Assembly (NCBI GenBank): GCA_947253735.1
Contig: CAMYAU010000101.1
Location: 1 to 5,372 of the forward strand
DNA length: 5,372 bases
Source: an uncultured Varibaculum sp.
GTDB lineage: Bacteria; Actinomycetota; Actinomycetes; Actinomycetales; Actinomycetaceae
Direction of reading: 5' to 3'
Shown: piece after piece, positions 1 to 5,372 of the stretch
Layout: each line of letters opens with the position of its first letter
Numbering within the stretch: position 1 is the stretch's first letter
Notes under the pieces: generated by a model
Told to the model about the DNA's origin: nothing
Databases searched by the model: none
What the model saw: only the letters and a program-made list of their open reading frames with translations
Program-made: the position numbers and the translations under genes

Positions 1-19
1 GAACTACCTTCACCACTTT

Positions 20-643
20 TCAAACCCCCCCACCCCACCAAAATCCGAAGAGCCCTTCCACTGGCAGCTGGTTGCGGACCAGCAATAGGTTGTCGGTGTC
101 CGCAGGAAGGGTATAATCCCAAGTTGCCTCCGCCGGTTTATCCGTCCCGCAGGCTACTTTGGTTAACTGTCCTTTCCGATCGGAAGGGCTCTCATCGTTG
201 TCCGGAGTAATCCACACTTCGATAGTCGTTGGTTTTACCGTCTGGCAGTAGAAATCAATTTTAAATTTATTCCCGGCTTTCCAGTTGCCATTATGGTTGA
301 GATACAGGCTGTAGTTCTCGATTGTATCTTTGTTGAAGTTCGCGAAAGTCGCATCAATGTTAAATGTCGAAATTCCCTTTTTCTCGGCGAATGCTTTGCC
401 TTTGTCCTTCCACTTTTTCTCCAGGGCTCCCGCATCGTCCACCTTCACCTCTTTGTTTTCTTGCTTTGGTAGCAGCACATTCTCGGTGGTGGATATGAGC
501 CCCACTTTCTGTTCGGGGGCTTTACTTTCCTGGGCAGCCTTCTTTTCCCCGCAGCTGTCGCCGCCGCAACTCCCGCCCCCGCCGCAGGCGGACAAAGTAA
601 TAGTTAGTGCGAATGCTCCCGCTAGGGCAAATAGTTTTCTCAT
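20..643 (-). CDS. Small surface lipoprotein, Cys/Gly-rich linker, unknown function
   Basis: This is a complete 207-residue protein. It opens with a lipoprotein signal peptide: basic MRK, a hydrophobic stretch (about residues 4-17) and a lipobox LSAC with Cys20 as the lipidated residue, so it should be anchored to the outer face of the membrane. A Gly/Cys-rich linker follows (Cys20, Cys26, Cys31), then a charged Lys/Glu stretch (about 33-90). The C-terminal domain (about 91-200) has alternating hydrophobic and polar residues like a beta-rich fold, with Cys133 and Cys165 as a possible disulfide pair. I do not recognise the family. The ATG start at 643 is supported by GGGAGGG seven bases upstream. 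It lies 114 bases after the histidine kinase in the same direction, so it may be a target of that system or an unrelated gene. The last residues (FWWGGGV) are encoded by a G-rich stretch containing G7, so the annotated C-terminus is sensitive to a one-base error. Confidence 0.85.
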   Translation of the reverse strand: MRKLFALAGAFALTITLSACGGGGSCGGDSCGEKKAAQESKAPEQKVGLISTTENVLLPKQENKEVKVDDAGALEKKWKDKGKAFAEKKGISTFNIDATFANFNKDTIENYSLYLNHNGNWKAGNKFKIDFYCQTVKPTTIEVWITPDNDESPSDRKGQLTKVACGTDKPAEATWDYTLPADTDNLLLVRNQLPVEGLFGFWWGGGV

Positions 644-650
644 GGTGGTT

Positions 651-657
651 CCCTCCC
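651..657 (-). promoter_or_regulatory. Ribosome binding site of the lipoprotein gene
   Basis: GGGAGGG on the minus strand, separated by seven bases from the ATG at 643-641. It is a strong Shine-Dalgarno match and fixes the start of the lipoprotein. It also shows that this gene is translated independently of the kinase upstream. Confidence 0.7.
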
Positions 658-688
658 GTTATTCAAACCGGTGGAGCTCCCTCGCCCC

Positions 689-724
689 ACTTACCTCAAC
701 CCTAGGAAGGTAGCTAACGTAAGT
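689..724. repeat. Nested inverted repeats upstream of the lipoprotein gene
   Basis: The outer arms ACTTAC (689-694) and GTAAGT (719-724) are perfect inverted copies. Inside them TACCT (692-696) and AGGTA (708-712) form a second dyad around a CCTAGG palindrome (701-706). The arms are short, so this may be chance. The position 46-81 bases upstream of the lipoprotein start is where an operator or upstream activator site could lie. The NarL-type regulator in this window is an obvious candidate ligand, but that is speculation. Confidence 0.25.
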
Positions 725-757
725 AATCACCCAAAAGTACGGTTTTTGGCCCGGTAT

Positions 758-2203
758 TTAACGGGAACGGGGCAGACACGCGCGTAGCGTAAAACTGGGG
801 GTGGTGAGAATCGTCAAGGAGCCTCCTGCAGATTCCAAACGAGCTTCCAAACCGCTTAGACCGGTACCGTAAGCCGGGGTAGTGGTGACTGCCCCTGGAT
901 TGGACACTTCCAGCCAGTAGCTATGGGCGTCCTCCCACATACTCGCCGTCATTTCGGTGGAGGTGGTGTGGATCAGTACGTTGGTAATCCCCTCCCGCAG
1001 TACCTGCACAAACAGGAGGGCGCGGTCTTCTTCGGTAGGTAACTCCCCAGAAATATGCAAATCTAGCTGCGCGGCGGATGCCAAGTCCTGCAAAGTAGCC
1101 AGCCAAACCGTTGCGGGAATTATCGCCCGGTCATGGCTTAAATCAGTAGGTAGTTTTGCTAGCAGTGCCCGTAGTTGCGCCAGCCGCTGATCGTCTGAAA
1201 CCCCGTCCTCTAAGAAACGGTGTACGAAAGAGATCCGTTGGGAAATAGTGTCGTGAATGGAGGAACGAGTTCTTAACACCAGGCGCTTAGTGAGGGCTTC
1301 ATCGAGGCGAGCGGTTTCGTGGGCAAGTTGCTTTTGGCGCTCCTGGAAACCGTCAATCTCATCTGAAAGTTCCTGGCTCAGCGACATATGTTTACTAACG
1401 TCCAGGGCAATCAGTTGTGTTAAAACGTGGCCTTTTTCAGCCAATTGGGTGCGATTAAGCATCCAGGTTTTCCCCTGAGTATCGTTTATCCGAAAGTTAG
1501 CGGTGGTATTTTCGTCTATTACACTCTGACCAGAGCCTTCATTAGGAATCTTGGCAGGAACTATTTTGTCAGTTGCCAGCTGACGGAGTTGAGCTGCCAA
1601 AGTATCGTATTTAGTCAGAGAAGTCAGGTCTAAACTGTCAAGCAGTCCTTCCATGTTGGAATTGACGAGTTTATTGTGTCCCCGGGAATCAGAAAACAGA
1701 ACCCCATGTTCAGGACGGTCTAAAGCTTCTTTGATGCTAAAAGGACTCAAGTCGTGTTGCAGTAGCTGCCATTCTCGCCATACCTGTATACCCAGCCAAG
1801 TTGTAGAAAAGGTTCCGGCAGCAAGTAGCACCCACTTTTCTCCCCAGTTGAGGAGGGGAGGTAGGAGTGCGGTTAAGAAAACCAGTAAAGGAGCCACTGC
1901 CAATCGGTAGGTGGTTTTGAGTAACGCCAATCCTAAAATTAGGCAAATAAGCACAAACCAGCCAAAATAATGATCGTAGAGGACGAAAATTCCGGCTTGC
2001 GAGTTGATAATCGCAACTGCAAATCCCCAGGTATAAAAGGAAAACAGTACCGCCACACTCAAGAGGAATCCAGTGGCTAAGGGGCGGCGATGGATGAACC
2101 ATTGGCTCATTGTTAATATGCACGCTGCAAGGGAACCGATAATCATTAGGGCGGTTCCGGCAGCTAACAGAGCCGGTGAAAGGCTATAAAATAAGGCACT
2201 CAC
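758..2203 (-). CDS. Membrane sensor histidine kinase (HisKA_3/NarL-partner type)
   Basis: This 481-residue protein is a probable autophosphorylating kinase for the adjacent NarL-type regulator. The N-terminus carries about five hydrophobic helices (roughly 8-30, 43-67, 74-95, 100-117, 123-141). A PAS-like segment follows (about 157-270, with ALDRPEHGVLFSDSRG and a nearby LVNSNM), then a coiled coil (about 275-310). The dimerisation helix has the HisKA_3-like motif IHDTISQRIS with phosphoacceptor His317. The ATPase domain has an N-box (Glu404, Asn408, His412) and a glycine box GTGLSGLEARLESAGG (446-461). The G1 box reads SNPG (434-437) instead of the usual DxGxG, so the adenine-contacting Asp is absent; Asn variants occur in related actinobacterial kinases, so activity remains plausible. 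The GTG start overlaps the stop of the preceding sensor gene (GTGA) and has GGGGAG eight bases upstream, indicating translational coupling. The membrane/PAS-like layout suggests it pairs with the seven-helix sensor. Confidence 0.9.
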   Translation of the reverse strand: MSALFYSLSPALLAAGTALMIIGSLAACILTMSQWFIHRRPLATGFLLSVAVLFSFYTWGFAVAIINSQAGIFVLYDHYFGWFVLICLILGLALLKTTYRLAVAPLLVFLTALLPPLLNWGEKWVLLAAGTFSTTWLGIQVWREWQLLQHDLSPFSIKEALDRPEHGVLFSDSRGHNKLVNSNMEGLLDSLDLTSLTKYDTLAAQLRQLATDKIVPAKIPNEGSGQSVIDENTTANFRINDTQGKTWMLNRTQLAEKGHVLTQLIALDVSKHMSLSQELSDEIDGFQERQKQLAHETARLDEALTKRLVLRTRSSIHDTISQRISFVHRFLEDGVSDDQRLAQLRALLAKLPTDLSHDRAIIPATVWLATLQDLASAAQLDLHISGELPTEEDRALLFVQVLREGITNVLIHTTSTEMTASMWEDAHSYWLEVSNPGAVTTTPAYGTGLSGLEARLESAGGSLTILTTPSFTLRACLPRSR

Positions 2204-4209
2204 TGACTCTGCTCCCCACTACTGTCTGTGGGGACTCCGGCAGTTTCCGAGAATTCCTTAGTTTCCACGCTGGGTACCGCAAAGCCATTCGCATCCTCAT
2301 CAGGGATTTTGAGTAGCATCTGCAGATTAACTCCCCCGTCTTCTATGATTAGCTTAATTTTTGCCCTCGACCAATCCAGAAGCGGCTGTAAAAGACCGAT
2401 TTGACCGACGGGAATATCGAAAATCCAGTTCATTTTTGCCGGTTGCCTGCCCGAGCTGACCTCCAGATTTATGAACACCGCTAAATCCGGCAGACTCACC
2501 ACGCACCCCAGGCCACGATGTAGGGTCTCCAAGCACCATAGCGCTTCCTCTAAATGGATAGTTCCGCTGGTCGGACCATGGAGACCAGCTAGAGTGTTGC
2601 TATAAGAAAAATCTGTACAGGACTGGCTTAATAAAGTGGTTAAGACGTTGACTGAAACCTCGCCATTCTCAAAATAGGATAAAGTTAGCAGGCCAGAGCG
2701 TTTAGCGTACCCGAGATCCATTTTTATGCTACGCAGAAGTTCTGCGAGCTGATTTCTTGGTAACTGGCTGTCCAGCAGTGCGCTATTGGCCTGCACCCGT
2801 TTAAGGGCATTATCCATCAGCACATCGAGACGGTCGTAAAGTAACGGTGCCTGGGAAGGTTGCTTCAACTGCTTTAAGGCTTCATATTCGGAGGAAAGTA
2901 CCTTAGTTTGGTGCGCTTCTCGCTCCCTGAGGGCCGTTAAGGTTTTCTCTAACTCTTGCACAGCGCTAATATCGGTTTCCCAGATTACGTGTCCGGCGTT
3001 AATCGGCTGCGCTTGGCAGTAGAGAGTGCGGGGGAAAGCTGAGGAAGTATCAGTGAGCAAGACCGGGATATTAGTCTCCCGCAATCGGCGTTTAACCGAT
3101 TCATCCAGGTAGAGGGGGGTAGAGGTGACATATCGGGGTTTCCAGTTGCGGTCAACGATCTCCATGGGGAGGGTAGATTTCTTGAAGAAACGGGTATAGC
3201 CCCGGTTTTGGGGGATTAGCCCAATAAAGAACAATAGTTCCCAGGCTAATAAGAAAAAGATGCAGTAGATTTGCACATTCTCGGTAGCTCTAACCAGGGG
3301 AACCCGGAAGGTGTAGGCCAAGGAGTAGGTCACCGCAAAAGCGAAAAGTACCCCTAAGGCTGCTAAGAGACGGGTGCGGTTACCTTTGAAACTCCACAAT
3401 GCCACATAAAGTATGGAGACGAATAGTATAAGCACGGAAAGGTAGTAAAAGTAGTATCCCGGACCGTACTCATAGTCCACCCTCGATTCCCCCCACCCAA
3501 AGCGCAGCAGCAGGTGGTGAAAATCGTTGGTAAATACCATCAGCATCAGTACAGTTCCCAGTGCCACGATAAAAGTGCGTAGGCTGCGATAAGTGGGAGG
3601 CAAGCGGCGCGAAGAATGTGCTATTACCAGAAATAGGATGGTCAAGGTCGAATAAATCGGAACATAGTAGTAATACCAGGCGTAACGTTCATAAACTCCT
3701 GGCAGAGAGTGCTTGATAATGCGCGCCAATATCCACAGGCTCAATATCTCCGCCTGGAGTAGCACCGCTCGACGCACATAGGGGGAGATAGTGGTCCAAA
3801 AACGCCAACCAGCCCAAAAACTCAGCAGGCACAGCAGGGCAATAAAGGCGCCGATTTGGTAGGCCTCGTTGGTGTTTTTCCACTCCCAAGAGGCGCCAAA
3901 AGTATCGTTCGATAGGCTTTGTTCCCAGGTGAACTGCTTAAACTGCCCTAAGTTGTCAATAGGGGTGGCGTTGATAGCTTTTTGAAAAGACGGCGACAAA
4001 GAGGGATAGGACGCAGGATCCAGGAGATTAGTAGGCGGAGGTAGCAAGCGGAAATCGGTGCTGGGATGGGCGGGGTGACGCGACCATAGTCCTTCCATGA
4101 AGGTCACTGTAGGGAACTTGGCGTAGTGTAGCTTCCTAGAAGGGGAACTGGCGACACTGCGATTATCCGTGGTCAGACAGAAGTAGCCATGAGCAAGTGC
4201 CCTCTTCAA
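2200..4209 (-). CDS. Seven-helix membrane sensor with kinase-like but catalytically empty C-terminus (3' part of a frameshifted gene)
   Basis: The open stretch gives 669 residues from a TTG. Residues 1-117 look extracellular and continue the binding-protein-like domain of the upstream piece. Seven hydrophobic helices follow (about 118-138, 147-168, 177-197, 212-230, 250-272, 280-300, 312-332), with the motif TNDFHHLLLRF (227-237) that recalls TNDLHQLVF in HisKA_7TM-like sensors. The cytoplasmic part has a PAS-like end (HVIWETDIS, 407-415), a coiled coil (about 415-450) and a helical region with DLGYAKRSGLL (498-508) where related proteins have a YxKRRxNL-like segment. I see no phosphoacceptor histidine motif, N-box or glycine box, so it is unlikely to be an active kinase and probably works through the kinase encoded next to it. 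The TTG has no Shine-Dalgarno site, and a product starting there would have to export 117 residues without a leading signal. The frame stays open upstream to 4327, so I regard it as the 3' part of the gene that starts at 4843. Confidence 0.8.
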   Translation of the reverse strand: MKRALAHGYFCLTTDNRSVASSPSRKLHYAKFPTVTFMEGLWSRHPAHPSTDFRLLPPPTNLLDPASYPSLSPSFQKAINATPIDNLGQFKQFTWEQSLSNDTFGASWEWKNTNEAYQIGAFIALLCLLSFWAGWRFWTTISPYVRRAVLLQAEILSLWILARIIKHSLPGVYERYAWYYYYVPIYSTLTILFLVIAHSSRRLPPTYRSLRTFIVALGTVLMLMVFTNDFHHLLLRFGWGESRVDYEYGPGYYFYYLSVLILFVSILYVALWSFKGNRTRLLAALGVLFAFAVTYSLAYTFRVPLVRATENVQIYCIFFLLAWELLFFIGLIPQNRGYTRFFKKSTLPMEIVDRNWKPRYVTSTPLYLDESVKRRLRETNIPVLLTDTSSAFPRTLYCQAQPINAGHVIWETDISAVQELEKTLTALREREAHQTKVLSSEYEALKQLKQPSQAPLLYDRLDVLMDNALKRVQANSALLDSQLPRNQLAELLRSIKMDLGYAKRSGLLTLSYFENGEVSVNVLTTLLSQSCTDFSYSNTLAGLHGPTSGTIHLEEALWCLETLHRGLGCVVSLPDLAVFINLEVSSGRQPAKMNWIFDIPVGQIGLLQPLLDWSRAKIKLIIEDGGVNLQMLLKIPDEDANGFAVPSVETKEFSETAGVPTDSSGEQSQ
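2212..2217 (-). promoter_or_regulatory. Ribosome binding site of the kinase, inside the sensor gene
   Basis: GGGGAG on the minus strand lies eight bases before the GTG start at 2203-2201, within the last codons of the sensor gene. It supports the GTG start and the GTGA stop/start overlap, and so the coupled translation of sensor and kinase. Confidence 0.65.
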
Positions 4210-4213
4210 TTCT

Positions 4214-4843
4214 TCAGGGGATGACCCGGTTTCCAGTCGTCCCCGTGAATGGAGTTTCTGCAGTAGCCTCGAGGCCTGCTGGGAGGAAAAAGTTTGCCCC
4301 CCCCTCGCTGCCGGGGGTAGTAGTTAGTGCCAAGGCACTCAGCAGTTCCAGGCGTGCTACTCCTTGATCTAAATAAACTTTTTCTTTCCCCTGGAGTAGT
4401 TCTCTAAGATTATTAACCGAGGCAACCTGGGGATTCTTGGAGGCTAGTACCACCGATTTTGGGTAGAGGGGCAGAAAAGAGGCATTCGGCTCGGCAACTT
4501 TAGCGACGTTTGCAGTGGTTTCGGTGGTGATTATAAAGTTTGCCCCGGAGCGAAGTTGCCGCAAAAGCGACCATTCACTGTGGGATTCCACCGCTAAACC
4601 CTGGGACTGGAAAAACTGGGTCAGCCGCGGATCAAAATCGTTAGGAACCGCTAGGGCGTTTCTGGCTTGGAAAGAAACTGTACGTAAGGGAACAAAAATC
4701 AAGGTAAGTACGGCTACTCCCAAGAGTAGCGCAAATACTAAATGAGAAAGCCAGTCCTGGATCCCGGTTGACCGCACGGACTCTACGGTAGGGGAACTGG
4801 GGAAGCGGTTAGGGGGAAGCTTCGAGGTAGTTGTGTTAGCCAT
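4214..4843 (-). CDS. Membrane-anchored type-2 binding-protein-like domain (5' part of a frameshifted sensor gene)
   Basis: The open frame gives 209 residues from ATG 4843. Residues 1-30 are cytoplasmic and Ser/Thr/Pro-rich, a single hydrophobic helix spans about 32-55, and the rest is extracellular. The external part (RSGANFIITTE, FLPLYPKSVVLASKNP, NNLRELLQGKEKVYLDQG) has the rhythm of a type-2 periplasmic binding fold as in solute-binding proteins; the ligand cannot be read. After about residue 182 the frame runs through eight G and ends in a non-homologous-looking tail of 27 residues, while the alternative frame continues sensibly (SSPEELKRALAHGYFCL) into the seven-helix protein. I chose ATG 4843 over GTG 4849 because AGGG lies five bases before the ATG, whereas nothing resembling a Shine-Dalgarno precedes the GTG. 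It begins 13 bases after the regulator stop, so it is in the same operon. Confidence 0.75.
   Translation of the reverse strand: MANTTTSKLPPNRFPSSPTVESVRSTGIQDWLSHLVFALLLGVAVLTLIFVPLRTVSFQARNALAVPNDFDPRLTQFFQSQGLAVESHSEWSLLRQLRSGANFIITTETTANVAKVAEPNASFLPLYPKSVVLASKNPQVASVNNLRELLQGKEKVYLDQGVARLELLSALALTTTPGSEGGANFFLPAGLEATAETPFTGTTGNRVIP
4297..4304 (-). repeat. G8 homopolymer at the frame break (candidate contingency tract)
   Basis: Eight consecutive C on the plus strand, G8 in the coding direction, inside the codons gag-ggg-ggg-gca. With seven G the reading would be gag-ggg-ggg-caa and the sensor would be intact. It is the longest homopolymer I see in the window. Such tracts are classic sites of slipped-strand length change, polymerase slippage and sequencing error. 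Confidence 0.7.
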
Positions 4844-4848
4844 AGGCA

Positions 4849-4852
4849 CCCT
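4849..4852 (-). promoter_or_regulatory. Ribosome binding site that selects ATG 4843 for the sensor
   Basis: AGGG on the minus strand, five bases before ATG 4843-4841. It overlaps the alternative GTG at 4849-4847, which argues against that GTG as the start. It sits in the 13-base gap after the regulator stop codon. Confidence 0.5.
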
Positions 4853-4856
4853 GATT

Positions 4857-5372
4857 TTAGGCGGGGAAATTTGGGTCGGAGCGGTTTTCTTGGATTGCCA
4901 CGTAGCCGTTAGAAACTGCCCACAAAGCTAGGCGTGCCACCGAGGAAAAACCACTTTTGGCTAGCAGTTGCGAGATATAAGACTTAATCGTATTTTCGCT
5001 TAAAAACATTTTCTTTGCGATTTCTTTACGGGGATACCCAGCGCACACCAGTCGCAACACCTGCATCTCGCGGTCATTAAACTGGTTAGCCCCAAAACTA
5101 GGCCGCGCGGGGGTGTCGGGGAAACTGTTTTCCCCTTTTATGGTGGAGCGCAGTAGAGCCAGTAAAGCGGAAGTAGAGATATTTTTGTAGGTAAAAGCAT
5201 CGACCCCGGCGGCGCGAGCCTCCTCAACGAATGAGGCATCGGGCATCGCCGTAAACACCACTACTTTCACGCTGGGGTGTATGGCTTTGAACCTGGCAGA
5301 TTCTTTCAAACCCGAAGAGTTCTCGGTAACTACGTCCATTAGCACCAGGTCTGCCGGATGTAAGCGTTGAGA
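4857..5372 (-). CDS. NarL/LuxR-family response regulator, N-terminus beyond the window
   Basis: The frame is open to the right edge, so this is a partial gene: 171 residues are visible, and roughly the first 40-45 (including the acidic pair of the receiver) are missing. The visible receiver part has LVLMD with the phosphoacceptor Asp at partial residue 13 (codon 5336-5334), the conserved Thr in VVFTAM (41) and Lys in FTYKN (63). In place of the usual MP after the Asp it reads VVTENSSGL. A linker leads to a LuxR-type helix-turn-helix (about 97-161): FNDREMQVLRLVCAG, KEIAKKMFLS, then recognition helix ENTIKSYISQLLAKSGF. It should be a DNA-binding transcription factor phosphorylated by the kinase in the same operon. 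Internal GTG 5345 is not a real start because it falls in the middle of the receiver strand just before the Asp. Confidence 0.93.
   Translation of the reverse strand, partial: SQRLHPADLVLMDVVTENSSGLKESARFKAIHPSVKVVVFTAMPDASFVEEARAAGVDAFTYKNISTSALLALLRSTIKGENSFPDTPARPSFGANQFNDREMQVLRLVCAGYPRKEIAKKMFLSENTIKSYISQLLAKSGFSSVARLALWAVSNGYVAIQENRSDPNFPA

Larger units (their letters stand above)
644..757. other. Gap between kinase and lipoprotein genes; candidate regulatory region
   Basis: This 114-base gap is the longest non-coding stretch in the window. I see no convincing paired -35/-10 boxes and no GC-rich hairpin with a T-tract, so neither a promoter nor a rho-independent terminator can be asserted. 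Just after the kinase stop, on the minus strand, there is a weak 6-bp stem (CCAAAA / TTTTGG, 7-base loop). The gap also holds nested inverted repeats at 689-724 (listed separately). Its length fits a separate promoter for the lipoprotein, but read-through from the kinase is equally possible. Confidence 0.35.
2200..4843 (-). pseudogene. Composite reading: one 880-residue binding-domain/7TM sensor gene, interrupted by a +1 base in a G tract
   Basis: If one G is removed from the eight-G run at 4297-4304, the ATG at 4843 reads without a stop to the TGA at 2200, giving 881 codons including the stop. The result has a consistent topology: cytoplasmic N-terminus, helix 1, external binding-protein-like domain (about residues 60-260), a linker, seven further helices (about 329-543), then a cytoplasmic coiled coil and degenerate kinase-like domain. 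Eight helices place both ends inside, which neither fragment manages alone. The frame change must lie between 4214 (stop of the 5' frame) and 4326 (last TAA in the 3' frame), and the G8 tract is inside that interval. Whether the gene is broken, phase-variable, recoded or mis-sequenced cannot be told from one sequence. Confidence 0.65.

Noticed and set aside
330..713. Plus-strand open frame of 127 codons
   Set aside because: It lies opposite the lipoprotein gene, is Ser/Pro/Phe-rich with no domain, and is an antisense shadow of a well-supported gene.
734..752. Hairpin CCAAAA/TTTTGG after the kinase stop as a terminator
   Set aside because: The stem is short and AT-rich and is not followed by a run of T on the transcript, so it does not meet the criteria for a rho-independent terminator.
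957..1910. Several plus-strand open frames of 68-85 codons, and minus-strand frames of 61-128 codons inside the kinase
   Set aside because: All overlap the kinase gene in other frames; none has a Shine-Dalgarno site or recognisable sequence.
3689..3889. Minus-strand frame of 66 codons inside the sensor gene
   Set aside because: It is an alternative frame of the membrane region of the seven-helix sensor with no supporting signal.
4207..4209. TTG as an independent start for the seven-helix protein by stop/restart after the TGA at 4216-4214
   Set aside because: No Shine-Dalgarno, the frame is protein-like upstream of it, and the product would have a long external N-terminus without an export signal. 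Restart at low level cannot be excluded.
4326..4339. AGTGCC-AA-GGCACT dyad 21 bases upstream of the G8 tract
   Set aside because: It is on the upstream side, where structures do not usually stimulate frameshifting, has only a 2-base centre, and lies in normal coding codons (LSALALT).
1..5372. tRNA, rRNA, CRISPR array, insertion sequence or attachment site
   Set aside because: I saw no spaced direct repeats, terminal inverted repeats, transposase or integrase motifs, or RNA gene signatures on either strand; nearly all of the window is protein-coding.

Overview
The window looks like chromosome of a Gram-positive bacterium with intermediate GC content. It shows GTG, TTG and ATG start codons, strong purine-rich Shine-Dalgarno sites, a Gly/Cys-rich lipoprotein and a NarL-type signalling cluster of a kind I know from host-associated anaerobic Actinomycetota and Clostridia. 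I lean towards an intermediate-GC actinomycete (Actinomycetaceae-like), but the sequence does not prove this. All real genes lie on the minus strand, so transcription runs from high to low coordinates. Coding density is very high; the only gap of any size is 644-757.

Layout in transcription order: (1) a NarL/LuxR-type response regulator whose first ~40-45 residues lie beyond the right edge (4857-5372). (2) 13 bases later, a membrane-anchored sensor whose N-terminal part resembles a type-2 periplasmic binding protein (4214-4843). Its frame breaks at a run of eight G, and the rest is read in another frame as a seven-helix membrane protein with a cytoplasmic coiled coil and a kinase-like but catalytically empty C-terminus (2200-4209). 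Removing one G joins the two pieces into one 880-residue protein. (3) A membrane histidine kinase with intact phosphoacceptor histidine and N-box (758-2203), whose GTG start overlaps the sensor's stop codon. (4) After a 114-base gap with its own Shine-Dalgarno site, a small lipoprotein of unknown function (20-643).

Taken together, genes 1-3 look like one signalling unit: an extracellular binding domain fused to a seven-helix sensor without a recognisable kinase core, a separate small-sensor histidine kinase, and a response regulator. I infer that the large protein senses a ligand and controls or scaffolds the kinase, which phosphorylates the regulator. The most interesting single point is the G8 tract. 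It would switch the whole ligand-binding part of the sensor in or out of frame, so it is either a phase-variable (contingency) site, a recoding site, a recent mutation or a sequencing error.
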